A DNA stretch of 64,000 nucleotides from Hofstenia miamia (GCA_004352715.1 SCFE01000074.1:88228-152227), one strand, 5' to 3'. Positions 11,801-22,661 are shown, counted from the first letter of the stretch. The notes: a model not told the origin generated them from the letters alone. A program made the numbers and translations.

Positions 11801-14800
11801 TGTAAAGTTTGAAATTTAGTTTTCAACTATAAAAATATTAATCATTGTTATTAAATTTACTTGACATTGTTTTCCTTGAGGGCTTCGCTGTATATTTTGC
11901 AGTTCGCGGTGGAAGAAAAACGATTTTCGGTCTTAGTGCTTCTGTCATTTGTAAAGATATAAGGGTCAATGGTTGAATTTAGCACATTTCTTGTTTAAAA
12001 AATGCATGCACTGTACTAACCGTCGCTTACTTAAATTTAGTAGACCAGTGACGGCGAAAGAGGGGCAGTTGCCCGCTTTCTCCTAAAATTGAAATTTCAG
12101 AAAACATCCTTAAATTTTATAATTTAAACAGTAACAATTTTCTTAATTAGTTAGTATGTTAGGTAGTAAATGTATCTTGCCCCCAACGAAAATTTGTTCC
12201 GCCGCCATTGAAGTTTTGTAATCGGTAGATCAACTTAAAAAAATATTTGTGTGTTCATCTAATTTTGCTAACAAGTGGATTTATTCATGACAATGCGGTT
12301 TTCACTTATTATAAAATATGATTAGAGAGCACAAGGTGAAGTCAGTACAATAATTTTTTGGTTGCTGAACGACGTTGTCCGGAATTTCATTCTTAAGTTC
12401 TTCCACCTCTCACATTCTCGTGCTACTAGAATGCGGACGTTGTTTTATCCCCGAAGATCTTTCAAATATCGATCTCGAAAATTCCTCCATTCCCAGGTTT
12501 TGTATTATTTAAATATTATATCTTATACTTATTATAAATTTTGGATTGCGATATTGAATTAAGAGTATATAGGACTGATTAAAATAGCAAAGTTCATGTG
12601 TCTATGCAGTTTTGAATAAATTGTAATTTTCAGCGATCTATGACACATCCAGAATATTGGAATTTGCCAGGGAAAGTAATCTTTGGTGGCATTGAATCAT
12701 TCAAAGGATGTTTATCATTGTTAAGGATCTTGATAAATAGCTTTTGGCCAGATTAATCGTTACACTCTCACTGTATTTATATCTTTTAAGGTTGTACAAA
12801 TTTTAGCGCATCTTTGCCGAGTTTTTTCTAATATGAAAAGACTGAACTACCGTATGAAAACCGATTCAATAAGAGATTTATACACGAGATATTGCTGGGT
12901 CTGGAAATATGGATATATTTTAAAGCACTGAGAATATACAAATGGTCGGCTTGCTCTTCGAGTGACACCATTTTATATCTAAAATTCGTTTCAATGATCA
13001 CATGAGATGAACGTCAACAAATGTTAACTCATATCTACTCTTGACAATGACAAGTATGATCTCGTGACTTGCGGATCAACAGATTGTTAGTTTGTTTTTG
13101 GAAGATCCTTCTATGATTGTTATTTTGACAGGGTAGGAGACAGATAGGATTGCGAATTACTCTTTGACTATTCGTGTATGGGCGCGGGTCATTTATAATT
13201 GTTGGGCTGGAAGAACACTTACAAATTTAAGGAACACTTTAAGAAGTCAAACATTAGGATCTTTGAAATTCTAAAAAAAATTAATTATTTTTCTATTGTT
13301 TTTTCTATAAATTTGAGATATTTTACTATTACATTTTCTTTGTTTGAGTTGGGGCGTGTTTCAAAAACAGTGTTATACATTTTTTTGCAAAAACATTTAT
13401 TTTATCAGTTAATTTATGAATTGAATCATTTACACCAATGTAGAGATTATTGATAGTGTCTTCATTGTTTCAAGTTGTCAATTCTTCTAGCATCAGTACA
13501 GTAGTTACAAAGCGTCATCACTTGATCTCTTAATTTTGTGAACACATCAAATCGATGTTGAACATACATTTAAAAGTAATTTTCGTTTGTCAAGCGTAGA
13601 CGAGTCACAATTGTAAATCGTTGAAGAATAGAAAAATATTCAATAATCAGTGATTTTTATTTTAAAATATAATAGATCGTAAACTAGAAAATTTTCATCA
13701 ATAGGTGTTTATGCGCTAATCAAAAAAACAAGCAAAAATCCACTTGTCACTTTTTGGCTAAATTTCTTGAATTTTTCGAAGAAAATATAGTTTAGTAACT
13801 TGTTTGATTGTTTTTTGTCATGAAAACAAACTTTTCTAAATTATTTTATTGCAAATATGGATGCGAATCTTCATAGTCAACCCTCACATGTTCTGTTGCT
13901 TTGATATACCCAATTCTAACGTGGCAATACTCATTTTTTGAATAGTTATTAATATTAATTTTAAAGTATTTGTGAGAACGATTTTCGAAATAGACAAAAT
14001 TTCATTTTTGTAAACTAAAAATTGCTGTCTTTGAACACATTCGTATATTTCCAGTTTAGAATTTTATCGCATGATACCCATATTTTCTAAGTTTTCTTCC
14101 AAAGCATACCAGTGTGGTTTCCTCAACCGCACGCGGACATACGCAATTGACATCCATATTGCTTACAACTTTCTGTTTCTTTCCTATGTTTAATGTAGTT
14201 TCCTTTTTAAATTCACAGGAAAGATTTTTTAATAAAAGTTTTAAGAGAATTTCGATATAGATTTAGCATATACTGAATGTGTAATTAGGTGCGGCGCGGG
14301 ATGTTCTTCTATCTTCCCGAAATTACTGCTCGAAGACGTGTTCTATCAAAATGCAGTTTGGGTATCACTCCTCTTGTTGTTCGCCCAAAAGGTCGTAAGT
14401 TCCGACTCATCAGCCAATGTAAATGTTCACATTCCGCCGCATTACCTGTAAACATGCAGATTAGACATGTGCAGGCGTTTCTTATATATCTCTTTAAATC
14501 AGAGAATCCTCTTTTTAGTTCTGATACACTTCCTTCATTTGCTAAACGTTTTCACGCTAAATGGAAGGAGTTTCGCCGAAGCATTAAGGTGATAGCCAGT
14601 AATAATTCCAGATACATATATTATTCGCTGCTTTTGAATGTTTCATTTGATATTTTATATTTATTTTAGACTAAAAATCATTCAGGAACTTTGCTCAAGT
14701 AACTTTGTAAACTTCATTTTCCGTTTCATAATGCGAACGTTTTTTTCATCATCATCAATAATCTATAATGAAATTTTCATTTTACTAAAACCTCTTTCAA

Positions 14801-16783
14801 GGTAAATCAATTAATGCAATACACATTTGTTGGATGATCCTGATCATCATCTAAATTTCCTTTTTCCTCATTTTTCCGCATCTTTGATGAAAATTCACGT
14901 CAATGCAAGTCGAAATATATATATATATAAAAAGTCGCGCTTATGCTGAGATAATTCAATTAGTATGTTCACTGAGGATGGAGAGCATTGCAGCATACAG
15001 CTGGTGTCTGATCTGAGGTATTTGAGGATTGAGAAAGTGTTCCCCCAAATATATCCATGTATATTATTATCAATCAATTTTATCGCTCAAATTTTGGTAG
15101 AGCTATTCATTCATTTACTTTATGTTGATTCATTTTAGTATTGGGAATTGAGGACATAAAATTATTGCCCTCAAATTGTAAATTTTTGTCCTTTCTGAGA
15201 ATGCCTCACAACTTCATGGTAACCTTATTCTTAATGTTTGCCATGGTACTCTTAATTTTTTATCATCAACAAAAGCTATGACAGACTGAAATGTACTTGC
15301 CGCAGAACAGATGTGTCTATTTGACAAGAATTAATCAAGGATCGTTTTCGTCAGCTCCAATGTTAACTAAGCATTGGGCACTATTATCTAACAACCTCGC
15401 CCTGAAGCCTGTGGCAATCAATTTTGTTTTGTACAAACAAGGCTGTCTAACCAAATTTAAGCACTTTTTGGGTTATCTACATGTAATTGCATGTACTCGT
15501 ACAACAGCACTCATGTCACGTGCAGCATTACATGTCAATATGTTTTTTATAAATATTTACGGAAATGATTATCATTCATTTTAGGGTAGTTCTTTATGGC
15601 AACCGCAGTGATATTCCAGATAAGATGTTTGATATTAGTCATAAAGTTATTCTATATAAATTTGTATATATGGTTGGCCAAAAATTAGTAATCATGGTCC
15701 TGCAGTGGTTCCAGTCACAATGACTGCTAGTCCATGTTATCTTTGATGAAATAATTTCATCATTGATGATTCCACACCATACTGTGTATTTTGATTTTCT
15801 GAGCCCTAAATGCTGAATTTTGTTTATTTACGAAATTGTTCAGATGGAAATGGGCGTAGCCACGCAAAATCAAATTGTTTGTGAAGTATCGATCACCTCT
15901 AGATAATTCCTGAATCTGAATGGCATAGCGTAGTCTCAGTTGATAGGCTTGGGTTGCTGCTGCTGCTGTTAGTTCCCCAGCTGTATTTTTATGAGAACAG
16001 TTTAAGATTTTTCAAAATCCTCAACAACAAGATTCGTAAACTGGCAACCGGTGTGTATCTCTTTCGAATTGATGTTCTTGAATTTGTGTCTACGTTTTCA
16101 CCCAACTTGTTCTTTTTTTGGGTTCTGGTAGTACAAGGTCTCCCTTATCGGGGACGATCACGCACACTTCCTTTGTCTCTAAATCTCATTATTATCTTTT
16201 TAATTAACGATTCATCTAAAGCATCCCTTACAATATAATTTCGACGGAAAGCTCTCCGTCGTTCCATGGTGCACTTTTCCATGATAGTTAGGCAATTCAA
16301 AATTTATTTAATAANNNNNNNNNNNNNNNNNNNNNAGATTTTTCAAAATCCTCAACAACAAGATTCGTAAACTGGCAACCGGTGTGTATCTCTTTCGAAT
16401 TGATGTTCTTGAATTTGTGTCTACGTTTTCACCCAACTTGTTCTTTTTTTGGGTTCTGGTAGTACAAGGTCTCCCTTATCGGGGACGATCACGCACACTT
16501 CCTTTGTCTCTAAATCTCATTATTATCTTTTTAATTAACGATTCATCTAAAGCATCCCTTACAATATAATTTCGACGGAAAGCTCTCCGTCGTTCCATGG
16601 TGCACTTTTCCATGATAGTTAGGCAATTCAAAATTTATTTAATAAAGTGAATTTCCAATTGTTATTCTATGTAGTATCTGAAAAATGTGGAAACAGTTCA
16701 TCAACTACAAAAATTATAAATAATTGTAATTCTTCGTGACTTTTGGGACTCCTTTACCAGTGGTGTATTGTTACAGAGTATGT

Positions 16784-16815
<32 letters not shown>

Positions 16816-16932
16816 NNNNNNNNNNNNNNNNNNNNNNNNNNNNNNNNNNNNNNNNNNNNNNNNNNNNNNNNNNNNNNNNNNNNNNNNNNNNNNNNNNNNN
16901 NNNNNNNNNNNNNNNNNNNNNNNNNNNNNNNN

Positions 16933-16963
<31 letters not shown>

Positions 16964-18284
16964 GTATATATATGTATATATATATATATATCTATATTTA
17001 TATATCTATATATATATATATGTATATATATGTGTATTTGATATTTTGGATATTTAGGATGGAAAGCAATGCAGCTTTGTAAAAGCAGATATCAACAGAT
17101 TTTATGATACTATTAATATCGATGTTTTAATGGAAACAGTTGACAAATTTTTTATAAATTTTCCAGAAAAAGAAAAGTTCTATTTACAAAAGTATAAACT
17201 TAGTATGTACAGCAAAAACTACAAGAGAATCTTTACACAATCATATTATCTCATCATCCCAAATGATATTTTAAGAGATAAGAATGTTAATGATTTGGAG
17301 AAACTACTGTTATGCCAGGCTAAGGCCGGTAATAAAGTCATTAGTTTAGTACGAAAGCCACATCTTATTGATTATGAAGAAATGCGCAGAGCAGTTTATT
17401 CTCATGTTAAGTATAACATTCTCCATTGTAATAAGCAATACTTTATGCAAAGAAGAGGAATTTGTCAGGGTTCCATAATTTCTAATCTTCTTTCCAACAT
17501 ATATCTTACTGAAATGGATGCACAATGTTTTCAAGGTTTTAAATCGTCTGGGTTGTTTATTCGAAATATGGATGACTATTTGTATGTCTCAACTGATCAC
17601 CGCAGTGTGCAAAGTTTTCTTGAAATGATATTAAATCCAAGCAATTTTCAAAAGTTTTCTATAACATTTAATCCAGATAAGTGTGATGTTTGTATCAGAG
17701 GATGCACTGATTTTGATGTTCCTAATTCTCCAGCAATAACATGGTCAGGGATTGTAGTTAATGTTTCAAGTCTAGACGTTTCCCATGATTTATCGTTTTT
17801 GTCTTGCCCAATCAAATGTCTGACATCTAACAGAAATGTTTTGTGTCCCGTGGGTATGTTGAAAAAGCGAATTTTTACATACTTGCGTTGTTTTCTAAAT
17901 GATCTTTACTTTGATCCCGAAATCCAATCACCATTGGGTATTCATTTCAACATATACCGCGTGGTGTTGCTGCTATTGTTTCGGTTAAAATCACTCATAC
18001 TAAAAGTTAATCGACGTTCGAGAGCCTATTTTGGTCGTCAGGTAATCAAAGTGTTTTATTCCTTAAGATCCTACTTTTACCGTTACCTTGAAAAATTTAA
18101 ATCTTGTCTGAAGTGTTGCATTGATTTTTATGCGTTTTCTGCATTTTCGTTTGTTTTTAATGATATGCAATATATTTTTTCTCAGTTTCTTCACGTGCTC
18201 TGTCAAAAAGCAGAAATCTTTCAGTATCCTGTTTGTGCTTTTGACCATCAAATTTTGTATAACAACTGCTGGAATAAAATTTAG
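8532..18284 (+). CDS. TERT: Telomerase reverse transcriptase (seven exons, whole gene)
   Basis: Catalytic subunit of telomerase; it copies the telomerase RNA template onto chromosome ends in the nucleus. Proposed join: 8532-8846, 8939-9266, 10670-10876, 12330-12496, 12634-12675, 14289-14588, 17058-18284. All junctions are GT-AG and stay in phase, giving about 861 residues (human TERT has 1132). Domain order: probable TEN domain (about 1-110); TRBD with the CP/QFP region (about 231-283) and T motif (FFHLSHS to LFYPRRSF, about 307-328); RT motif 1 (about 374-382), motif 2 (K387-Q396), motif A FVKADINRFYDT (D464), an insertion-in-fingers stretch, motif B' RRGICQGSII (585-594), motif C NMDDYLYV (D625, D626), motif D NPDKC (658-662), motif E WSGIV (682-686); then a C-terminal extension. 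Identity rests on motif order and T/CP motifs unique to TERT. The exact N-terminus and the 42-nt exon 5 are the least certain parts. Confidence 0.95.
8847..8938 (+). other. TERT intron 1
   Basis: 92-nt intron, gttagt donor and tattttttag acceptor. Very AT-rich, nothing else visible. Confidence 0.8.
8939..9266 (+). CDS. TERT: TERT exon 2, TEN-TRBD linker and start of TRBD
   Basis: Residues 106-214 plus the first base of codon 215. Acceptor attttttag, donor AAAG|gtaaat. The protein is basic and serine-rich at first (a flexible linker between TEN and TRBD is usual), then helical (SVMKFIRSLFG and a KRLRPLVKLLKQLFRK stretch). Joining to exon 1 keeps one frame with no stop. The first intron is only 92 nt. 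Confidence 0.88.
9461..9606 (+). mobile_element. Penelope-like element remnant in TERT intron 2 (endonuclease start)
   Basis: One frame reads NLVSSLSYTYTFDDCEKSY before a stop at 9604-9606. It matches the NLVSSLVYKYTCYDCDKSYIG stretch of the second Penelope fragment at about 50.7 kb, the start of the GIY-YIG endonuclease of Penelope-like elements. The preceding residues (KIIPMFASYRTNEIL) match the same linker (KINLIFTSFKTEDMF). Short, broken and lacking an RT, so it is a dead fragment within the 1.4-kb intron 2. Confidence 0.6.
10670..10876 (+). CDS. TERT: TERT exon 3, TRBD CP/QFP region
   Basis: Residues 215-283. Acceptor tctttctag, donor ACTG|gtatgc; enters and leaves in phase 1. The segment VPHNILGSPFNWN...ISLG-like...SVRIKDVFW lines up by eye with human TERT VPPGLWGSRHNERR...ISLG...SVRDCAWL, the RNA-binding heart of the TRBD. 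A second open frame overlaps this exon (10730-10942) but lacks the motif and is a shadow. Confidence 0.92.
12046..12210. mobile_element. Short hAT-like MITE in TERT intron 3
   Basis: Starts CAGTGACGGCG and ends CGCCGCCATTG, an imperfect terminal inverted repeat of hAT type, in a GC-rich island within AT-rich intron DNA. Length about 165 bp. The flanking 8-mers do not match, so the ends or the family are uncertain. Confidence 0.4.
12330..12496 (+). CDS. TERT: TERT exon 4, T motif
   Basis: Residues 284-339; starts in phase 1 and ends in phase 0 at CCCAG|gttttg. It reads IIFWLLNDVV, then FFHLSHSRATRMRTLFYPRRSF, matching the telomerase-specific T motif (human [22 protein letters not shown]). No ATG is needed because it is internal. 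The acceptor lies in an AGAGAG run (12324-12329). The third AG keeps the frame with exon 3; the first two would shift it. Confidence 0.92.
12634..12675 (+). CDS. TERT: TERT exon 5, possible 42-nt cassette exon
   Basis: Fourteen codons (residues 340-353, RSMTHPEYWNLPGK) between acceptor taattttcag and donor GGGAAA|gtaatc. Both ends are phase 0, so exon 4 can join exon 6 directly without a frame change. The human protein has an alignable but poorly conserved spacer here between the T motif and motif 1, so length alone does not decide whether this exon is used. Inferred from splice signals and phase only. Confidence 0.5.
14289..14588 (+). CDS. TERT: TERT exon 6, RT motifs 1 and 2
   Basis: Residues 354-453; phase 0 at both ends (acceptor gtaattag, donor ATTAAG|gtgata). 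SKCSLGITPLVVRPKGRKFRLISQ corresponds to RT motifs 1 and 2 (human SRLRFIPKPDGLRPIVN); K387 and R392 are the expected basic contacts. The end, LPSFAKRFHAKWKEFR, matches the stretch just before motif A in human TERT (VLGLDDIHRAWRTFVL), so no coding exon appears to be missing before exon 7. Confidence 0.92.
16005..16645. repeat. 310-bp direct duplication across a 21-N gap
   Basis: 16005-16314 and 16336-16645 look identical base for base. With only Ns between them this is best read as a scaffolding artefact (the same sequence or its allele placed twice), not a real tandem repeat. Confidence 0.85.
16786..17035. repeat. (TA)n/(TATG)n microsatellite with gap
   Basis: TA dinucleotides on both sides of Ns at 16816-16932, then interrupted TATATG and TATCTA variants up to about 17035. 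It ends only some 20 nt before TERT exon 7. Confidence 0.9.
17058..18284 (+). CDS. TERT: TERT exon 7, RT motifs A-E and C-terminal extension
   Basis: Single 1227-nt exon, residues 454-861, ending in TAG. Motif A FVKADINRFYDT starts six codons into the exon (catalytic GAT at 17088-17090). An insertion-in-fingers segment follows, then motif B' RRGICQGSIISNLL (17451 onward), motif C NMDDYLYV (GAT GAC at 17571-17576), motif D NPDKCDVC and motif E WSGIVVN (TGG at 17742). The C-terminal extension (KKRIFTYLRCFLNDLYFD...NIYRVVLLLLFRLK) matches the human thumb region LFLDLQ...NIYKILLLQAYRF. No frameshift or internal stop is seen, so the polymerase core looks intact. AATAAA at 18273-18278 overlaps the last codons. 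Confidence 0.97.
   Translation, partial: DGKQCSFVKADINRFYDTINIDVLMETVDKFFINFPEKEKFYLQKYKLSMYSKNYKRIFTQSYYLIIPNDILRDKNVNDLEKLLLCQAKAGNKVISLVRKPHLIDYEEMRRAVYSHVKYNILHCNKQYFMQRRGICQGSIISNLLSNIYLTEMDAQCFQGFKSSGLFIRNMDDYLYVSTDHRSVQSFLEMILNPSNFQKFSITFNPDKCDVCIRGCTDFDVPNSPAITWSGIVVNVSSLDVSHDLSFLSCPIKCLTSNRNVLCPVGMLKKRIFTYLRCFLNDLYFDPEIQSPLGIHFNIYRVVLLLLFRLKSLILKVNRRSRAYFGRQVIKVFYSLRSYFYRYLEKFKSCLKCCIDFYAFSAFSFVFNDMQYIFSQFLHVLCQKAEIFQYPVCAFDHQILYNNCWNKI
18273..18278 (+). promoter_or_regulatory. Candidate polyadenylation signal overlapping TERT codons
   Basis: AATAAA formed by the Asn-Lys codons two to three residues before the TERT stop (AAT AAA ATT TAG). I saw no other AATAAA in the next several hundred bases. 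If used, the 3' UTR would be only about 10-25 nt. Confidence 0.3.
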
Positions 18285-18808
18285 TTTTGTATTTGTTCTT
18301 AAAAGATTTATGTCGTCATTGAATCTTAATACTAGTCAGAACTAATACTTTTTAAAATTTTTTTGCTAACAGTAATTTCTAATTTCAATTAGTATGTTGA
18401 GTAAATCGAAATATCTTACTGAATTATAGTTTTTAAAAACATTTACCACTAGATACCAAATATTCATTAGGTAAAAATTAAAATCATTTTTTGAAGGGAC
18501 ATCTAAATATTTTTAAAAATGCCTAATTCCCAAATTTATAAGCTAGGATGTGAAAATTTAATCTACACATTTGATCATAACTACTATATATTTGATACAT
18601 TTAATATTGGAAGTAAATTCATTTTTAGAAAAATTTTGTTCTTCTCTTCCATAACAACCAACTCATCATAATCAATTCACTTTTTCCTGGAACTTTATTT
18701 AATTGTATTATTCCAACTTACCTTAGTTCCCGCCAAATTAGTAGTAATTTTTTTGGAATTCGTATTGAAGATAATTTCTTGTCTATTATGTACAAATAAC
18801 AAGATAGC

Positions 18809-19091
18809 TACCCAGTAAACAGAACTGTCGTAACGACGTCGCTGAACGACATAATAACGGCACTAAAACGACATTACAAAACAACGTTTTTTCACAATAA
18901 AACGGCAAACTATCAATAAAAATGCAGTTTTTAAAAAATTTGTCATAATACTAAAATTATTCCTATTTTTAAATATTTTTTGCTAGACCGCCACTAATCC
19001 GCACTATAAACGCTACTCAAACAATTCAACGCCTATTAAACGCCAATACACCACAAAAATACGTCGTTACAACAGTTCTGTTTACTGGGTA
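18809..19091. mobile_element. Tc1/mariner-like MITE, 31-bp inverted repeats
   Basis: Left end TACCCAGTAAACAGAACTGT continues to 18839. The right end 19061-19091 is its reverse complement at 30 of 31 positions. The outermost TA on each side fits the TA target duplication of Tc1/mariner elements, giving a core of 18811-19089 (279 bp). It has no coding capacity; the interior is rich in short ACGNC-type motifs. Confidence 0.85.
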
Positions 19092-20719
19092 ATACCAGGG
19101 ATATAGTAAATAAAACCCACAGAAATTAAATACATTTAAATGCCCATAAGTTTTAAATTGGAGCAAACAAACTAAGTTGATTAATCAACAAATGATAAAG
19201 TAAAGCCATAACAAGACCAGAAATAGTCTCCCACACACTTGTTTGTTCACAGGTTCCCTTTTTAAATGCTTATTAGTATTACCAAATAAACAAAAAAATT
19301 AAATGCAAGTATTGAGACAATATTTGATTTCTTAGTGTTGTCTGAGGTCAAATAGCAGGGAATTTGTAGCATTTTTTGCGCAGTTTGATTTTATTTCAAA
19401 TAATTTACAAGTTATTAAAATCGAATAAACGCATTGGTGTTTTAGTTCTATTATTTAAGGTAGATAAATGGTATTAGATGTCGTAAATCTGCTGAATAAC
19501 TATATGTTGTAGCTTTTGGGACATAAGTTAAGCTAATGGATTAGGCATTTCGGTTATGCAATTTTCTGCACGAATTATGCAAATGAGAATTCATAATGGT
19601 CGCCAAGCATAAATTTACAAGCTATATTGTTTATGATACTGCTTTCACAAACCTCAATCAAATTTAATCAAACTTTCACAGATGAAAATTAATAAGTATT
19701 CAGCTGTTTTAGCTGTTTATTTTTTAATCTATCATGATTTAATAAAAATATGAACTATTCTAAAGAATCAAGTAATTTTTAAGACATAAGTAATTAGGCA
19801 AAATTATATTTGCTAGAATTTTCGGAAGAATAGTAAAAAACTGAAAAACTAGCAATAAGAGAGGAGCATCTAATGAGCTGTCAGGCCAAATTTCAAGAAG
19901 ATACAATTTGAAATGACAAAATTTTATTAATTTGAATTTGGACATAACGGTATTTTTGCACAATCAACTTTAAAAATTAACTGAAGAAACTTCTGAATTT
20001 TTTGATGTTTTGCATGAAGATATGCAGATTTCATTATTTGATGTAATCACTTAGATTAACAAGAAATGTTCACGTATGAAACGTGAAAATTTGAACACCT
20101 CCCGGCCATTCAGGAGAGGGTGTTTGTGAACATTGTCTACTTTGCTGAGGGCTTTATTATATGTTAAGGCATAAGTACAAAAGATTTGGCATCTGACTTA
20201 AATTCTGCACACAAAAAACAAAACTGGGTAAAAATTGCAAATCATTGTGATTCTTACCCTCTATCTACCATGATACTCTAGACCGTTTCGAAGAGCATCT
20301 TTACAGAAATCAGGGTTTCATATCTAAGAATCAAAAAACGCTGAGTAATTACACTAAGGTTCATTTTGTCTGAAATGAAACGCAATGTGATTGTGGAAAT
20401 TGATGCATGCAAAGCAATGCATAAGTAAGAAATTGGCGAAACCGTTATTATTAACAACTATTTCCTTCTGATAGATTTTTGTCAAAGAACATTGATTAAT
20501 GCGATCTGTGGTGGGTTTGAAGGGATGGGGAGCGTGAGATGGATATCTTTTACCAGTGTTTACATTGAAACAACCTCTTGACTAACACCTACACTAGGTT
20601 AGTTTCAAAAATCTCCATAAATTGTTTAGTTTCTGTTTTTACCAGGAATACCCGTAATTTTACACTATGTGTAAGAAGAAATACACAATTTTGCTTAATT
20701 TACATTGTCAACCATTGAT

Positions 20720-21260
20720 CCTTAACCCTATTTTCACTAGGGATTTGTCGAAATCCGTGATTTCTTCAAAAAATACAATTTTTATAACTCACGAACTAAT
20801 GAAGATATTTAAAATCTAAAAACACCACAAGATAGAGAATTGCCTCCTCTTTCATTGACATCTGAAATTCGTGATTTGGATCAGTCCTGTCTTTCGGCGT
20901 GACAACCTCTGAGTTTGTGCACGGGACTCACACAGATTATCTTCAGAAAACAGAATATTTCAGTATAGTTGTTGTTCCCATTGGGATTAGATCGTCTCAT
21001 TACCTGAATACTAGGTATGGAAATAATTTGGCTATTTTTACAAAAATCGGATTTCTCATTGAAAATAGTGCTTATTTGCATGTAATTCAGGCTTATTTAC
21101 ATGTTTAGCACATATCTTCATCACTAAATGAGCGGGCTCTACCCCCATAGATGTGTCTATGTAACCTTTCAATATTTCTTAATAGGTTTGGATAAAATTG
21201 TTCAAAGTGCTGATAAATCGTTTTGTTACGTAAAAGTAACACTAGCGGAAATAAGTTTAA
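20720..21260 (+). mobile_element. MITE family A, copy 1 (~540 bp)
   Basis: Left end CCTTAACCCTATTTTCACTA; right end reads CTAGCGGAAATAAGTTTA, its imperfect reverse complement. The whole element is matched in inverted orientation by 48858-49389 (for example CACCACAAGATAGAGAATTG and CATATCTTCAT segments occur reverse-complemented there). Open frames inside (20899-21108 and its antisense) are not conserved as protein. Probably a non-autonomous DNA transposon. Confidence 0.75.
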
Positions 21261-22483
21261 TTGCATCCTTCATAATGCTACTCATAATTATCGTTAGTAA
21301 CAGATGAAATCAGATTAACAAAATTGTGAATCTTTGAAAGGGTATGAATAAAGAGTTGTATGCAAATTATTGAATGAAATATGTCAAATAGTAAAGGTTT
21401 AAAAGAATAAGTCAATTTAGATAAAAGCATTCTAACAAATGACCAAATTACGGTTGCCTAGATATTGAATAACACCTCATCAAGTGAAACATCGAATCTC
21501 ACAGCTAATTACATAAAGTAGTTCACTTATTTGAAATTGCTAAAAATCCATACATTTATTAGTGAACTAATTTCTTTGAGACATAACCAGGCTTTTAACT
21601 ACCAATACCCTCCTAAGAAGAATGTTTAAATAAAATTTTTTATCACCACATGTTGACATAAACACATTAAATATATGTACTTATATTAGCCAGTAAAAAA
21701 TACGTAGATAACCTGAAGCTAGATTTATTGATATTTGCTTGTTTCATGTTCATCACGAAATTTACTACAGTTAAGCTTTGAAAATAACCAAAATGCATGA
21801 GACTAAGAAATTGAACTTTATATATGACAATTTCAGTTTGCATTTTGAAAAATATGATTAAAGTGCTAACTTCTTTATCCTATTGCCAGTTGTTACAAGC
21901 ATTTATTATTCATTCTTCAACATGAAGCGATTCATGAAAAAACACCCTTTTTGAACAGTTCATTTAACTTAACTAGAACTTAGTCACATGAATAATAAAT
22001 GGATTTACAGCAATGAAGTTTCATTCATTGGGTTTTTATAACTGTGTTTTGCTAAAGAATTTTTAATCCATTTCATTTTAACTTTTAAATGAAGTATTTT
22101 TCTTGACTAAGTTTTGATATATACCACAATTCCAGTTCTAAGGAAGTCCTTCTAAATTCAGATGCAGTTGTCATAACGTGCTCAGTCATTTTGATAACTT
22201 AAAAATGTAAAAATTTTCACAGCGCAAGTAACCATCACAAGTCTTACAAAGAACGAATTATGTTGAGGAATTACTGATATAAATAGAAATGCCTATAAAC
22301 ATACTCAATATTTTAATAATACTAATTTCAAGCAGATAAATGCATATAGAAATAATTTAATGTGATGACTTGATTTTACTCTTTTGTAGACATGCCCTAA
22401 TCCGCCGGGCGGGTGAGCATCCAAATCAACCGACATATGTCCACTCAATAATATCTGGAATGATTATGGTTATGTGACAGATT

Positions 22484-22661
22484 TAGTGGCATACGCAAAG
22501 GGGAGGGTGATGGTTGAATGCCCCCTGTCGGGTTTTTTAAATTGAATTTTGTTGGTTAAATGCACTTTTTATGATCCATTTTTGCAATATTTTCCAAAAT
22601 TGGTCAACAAGTTGTCATGACTGCGATATCCCCCAATCACAAAATCCTGCGTCCGTCATTA
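22484..22661. mobile_element. MITE family B, copy 1
   Basis: Starts TAGTGGCATACGCAAAGGGG and ends CTGCGTCCGTCATTA, an imperfect inverted repeat. The interior (GGGTTTTTTAAATTGAATTTTG and TTGGTTAAAT) recurs in 23588-23830. Confidence 0.55.

Larger units (their letters stand above)
14589..17057 (+). other. TERT intron 6 (2.5 kb, repeat-bearing)
   Basis: Contains a 310-bp block present twice (16005-16314 and 16336-16645) around a 21-N gap, and a long TA/TATG microsatellite (about 16786-17035) with a 117-N gap. Open frames here (15291-15584, 15954-16238) lack RT motifs and splice context. The coding sequence is continuous across the intron, so they are not exons. Confidence 0.75.

Noticed and set aside
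15291-15584. 97-codon open frame in TERT intron 6
   Set aside because: The TERT protein is continuous from exon 6 to exon 7 at the position expected from human TERT, and this frame has no RT motif or fitting splice phases.
15954-16569. Two copies of a frame containing KLATGVYLFRIDVLEFVSTF
   Set aside because: The copies are one sequence duplicated around an N gap; hydrophobic composition, no motif.
20881-21108. Open frames on both strands at 20.9-21.1 kb and a similar one at 49.0-49.3 kb
   Set aside because: They lie inside the two MITE family A copies and the frames are not preserved between copies.
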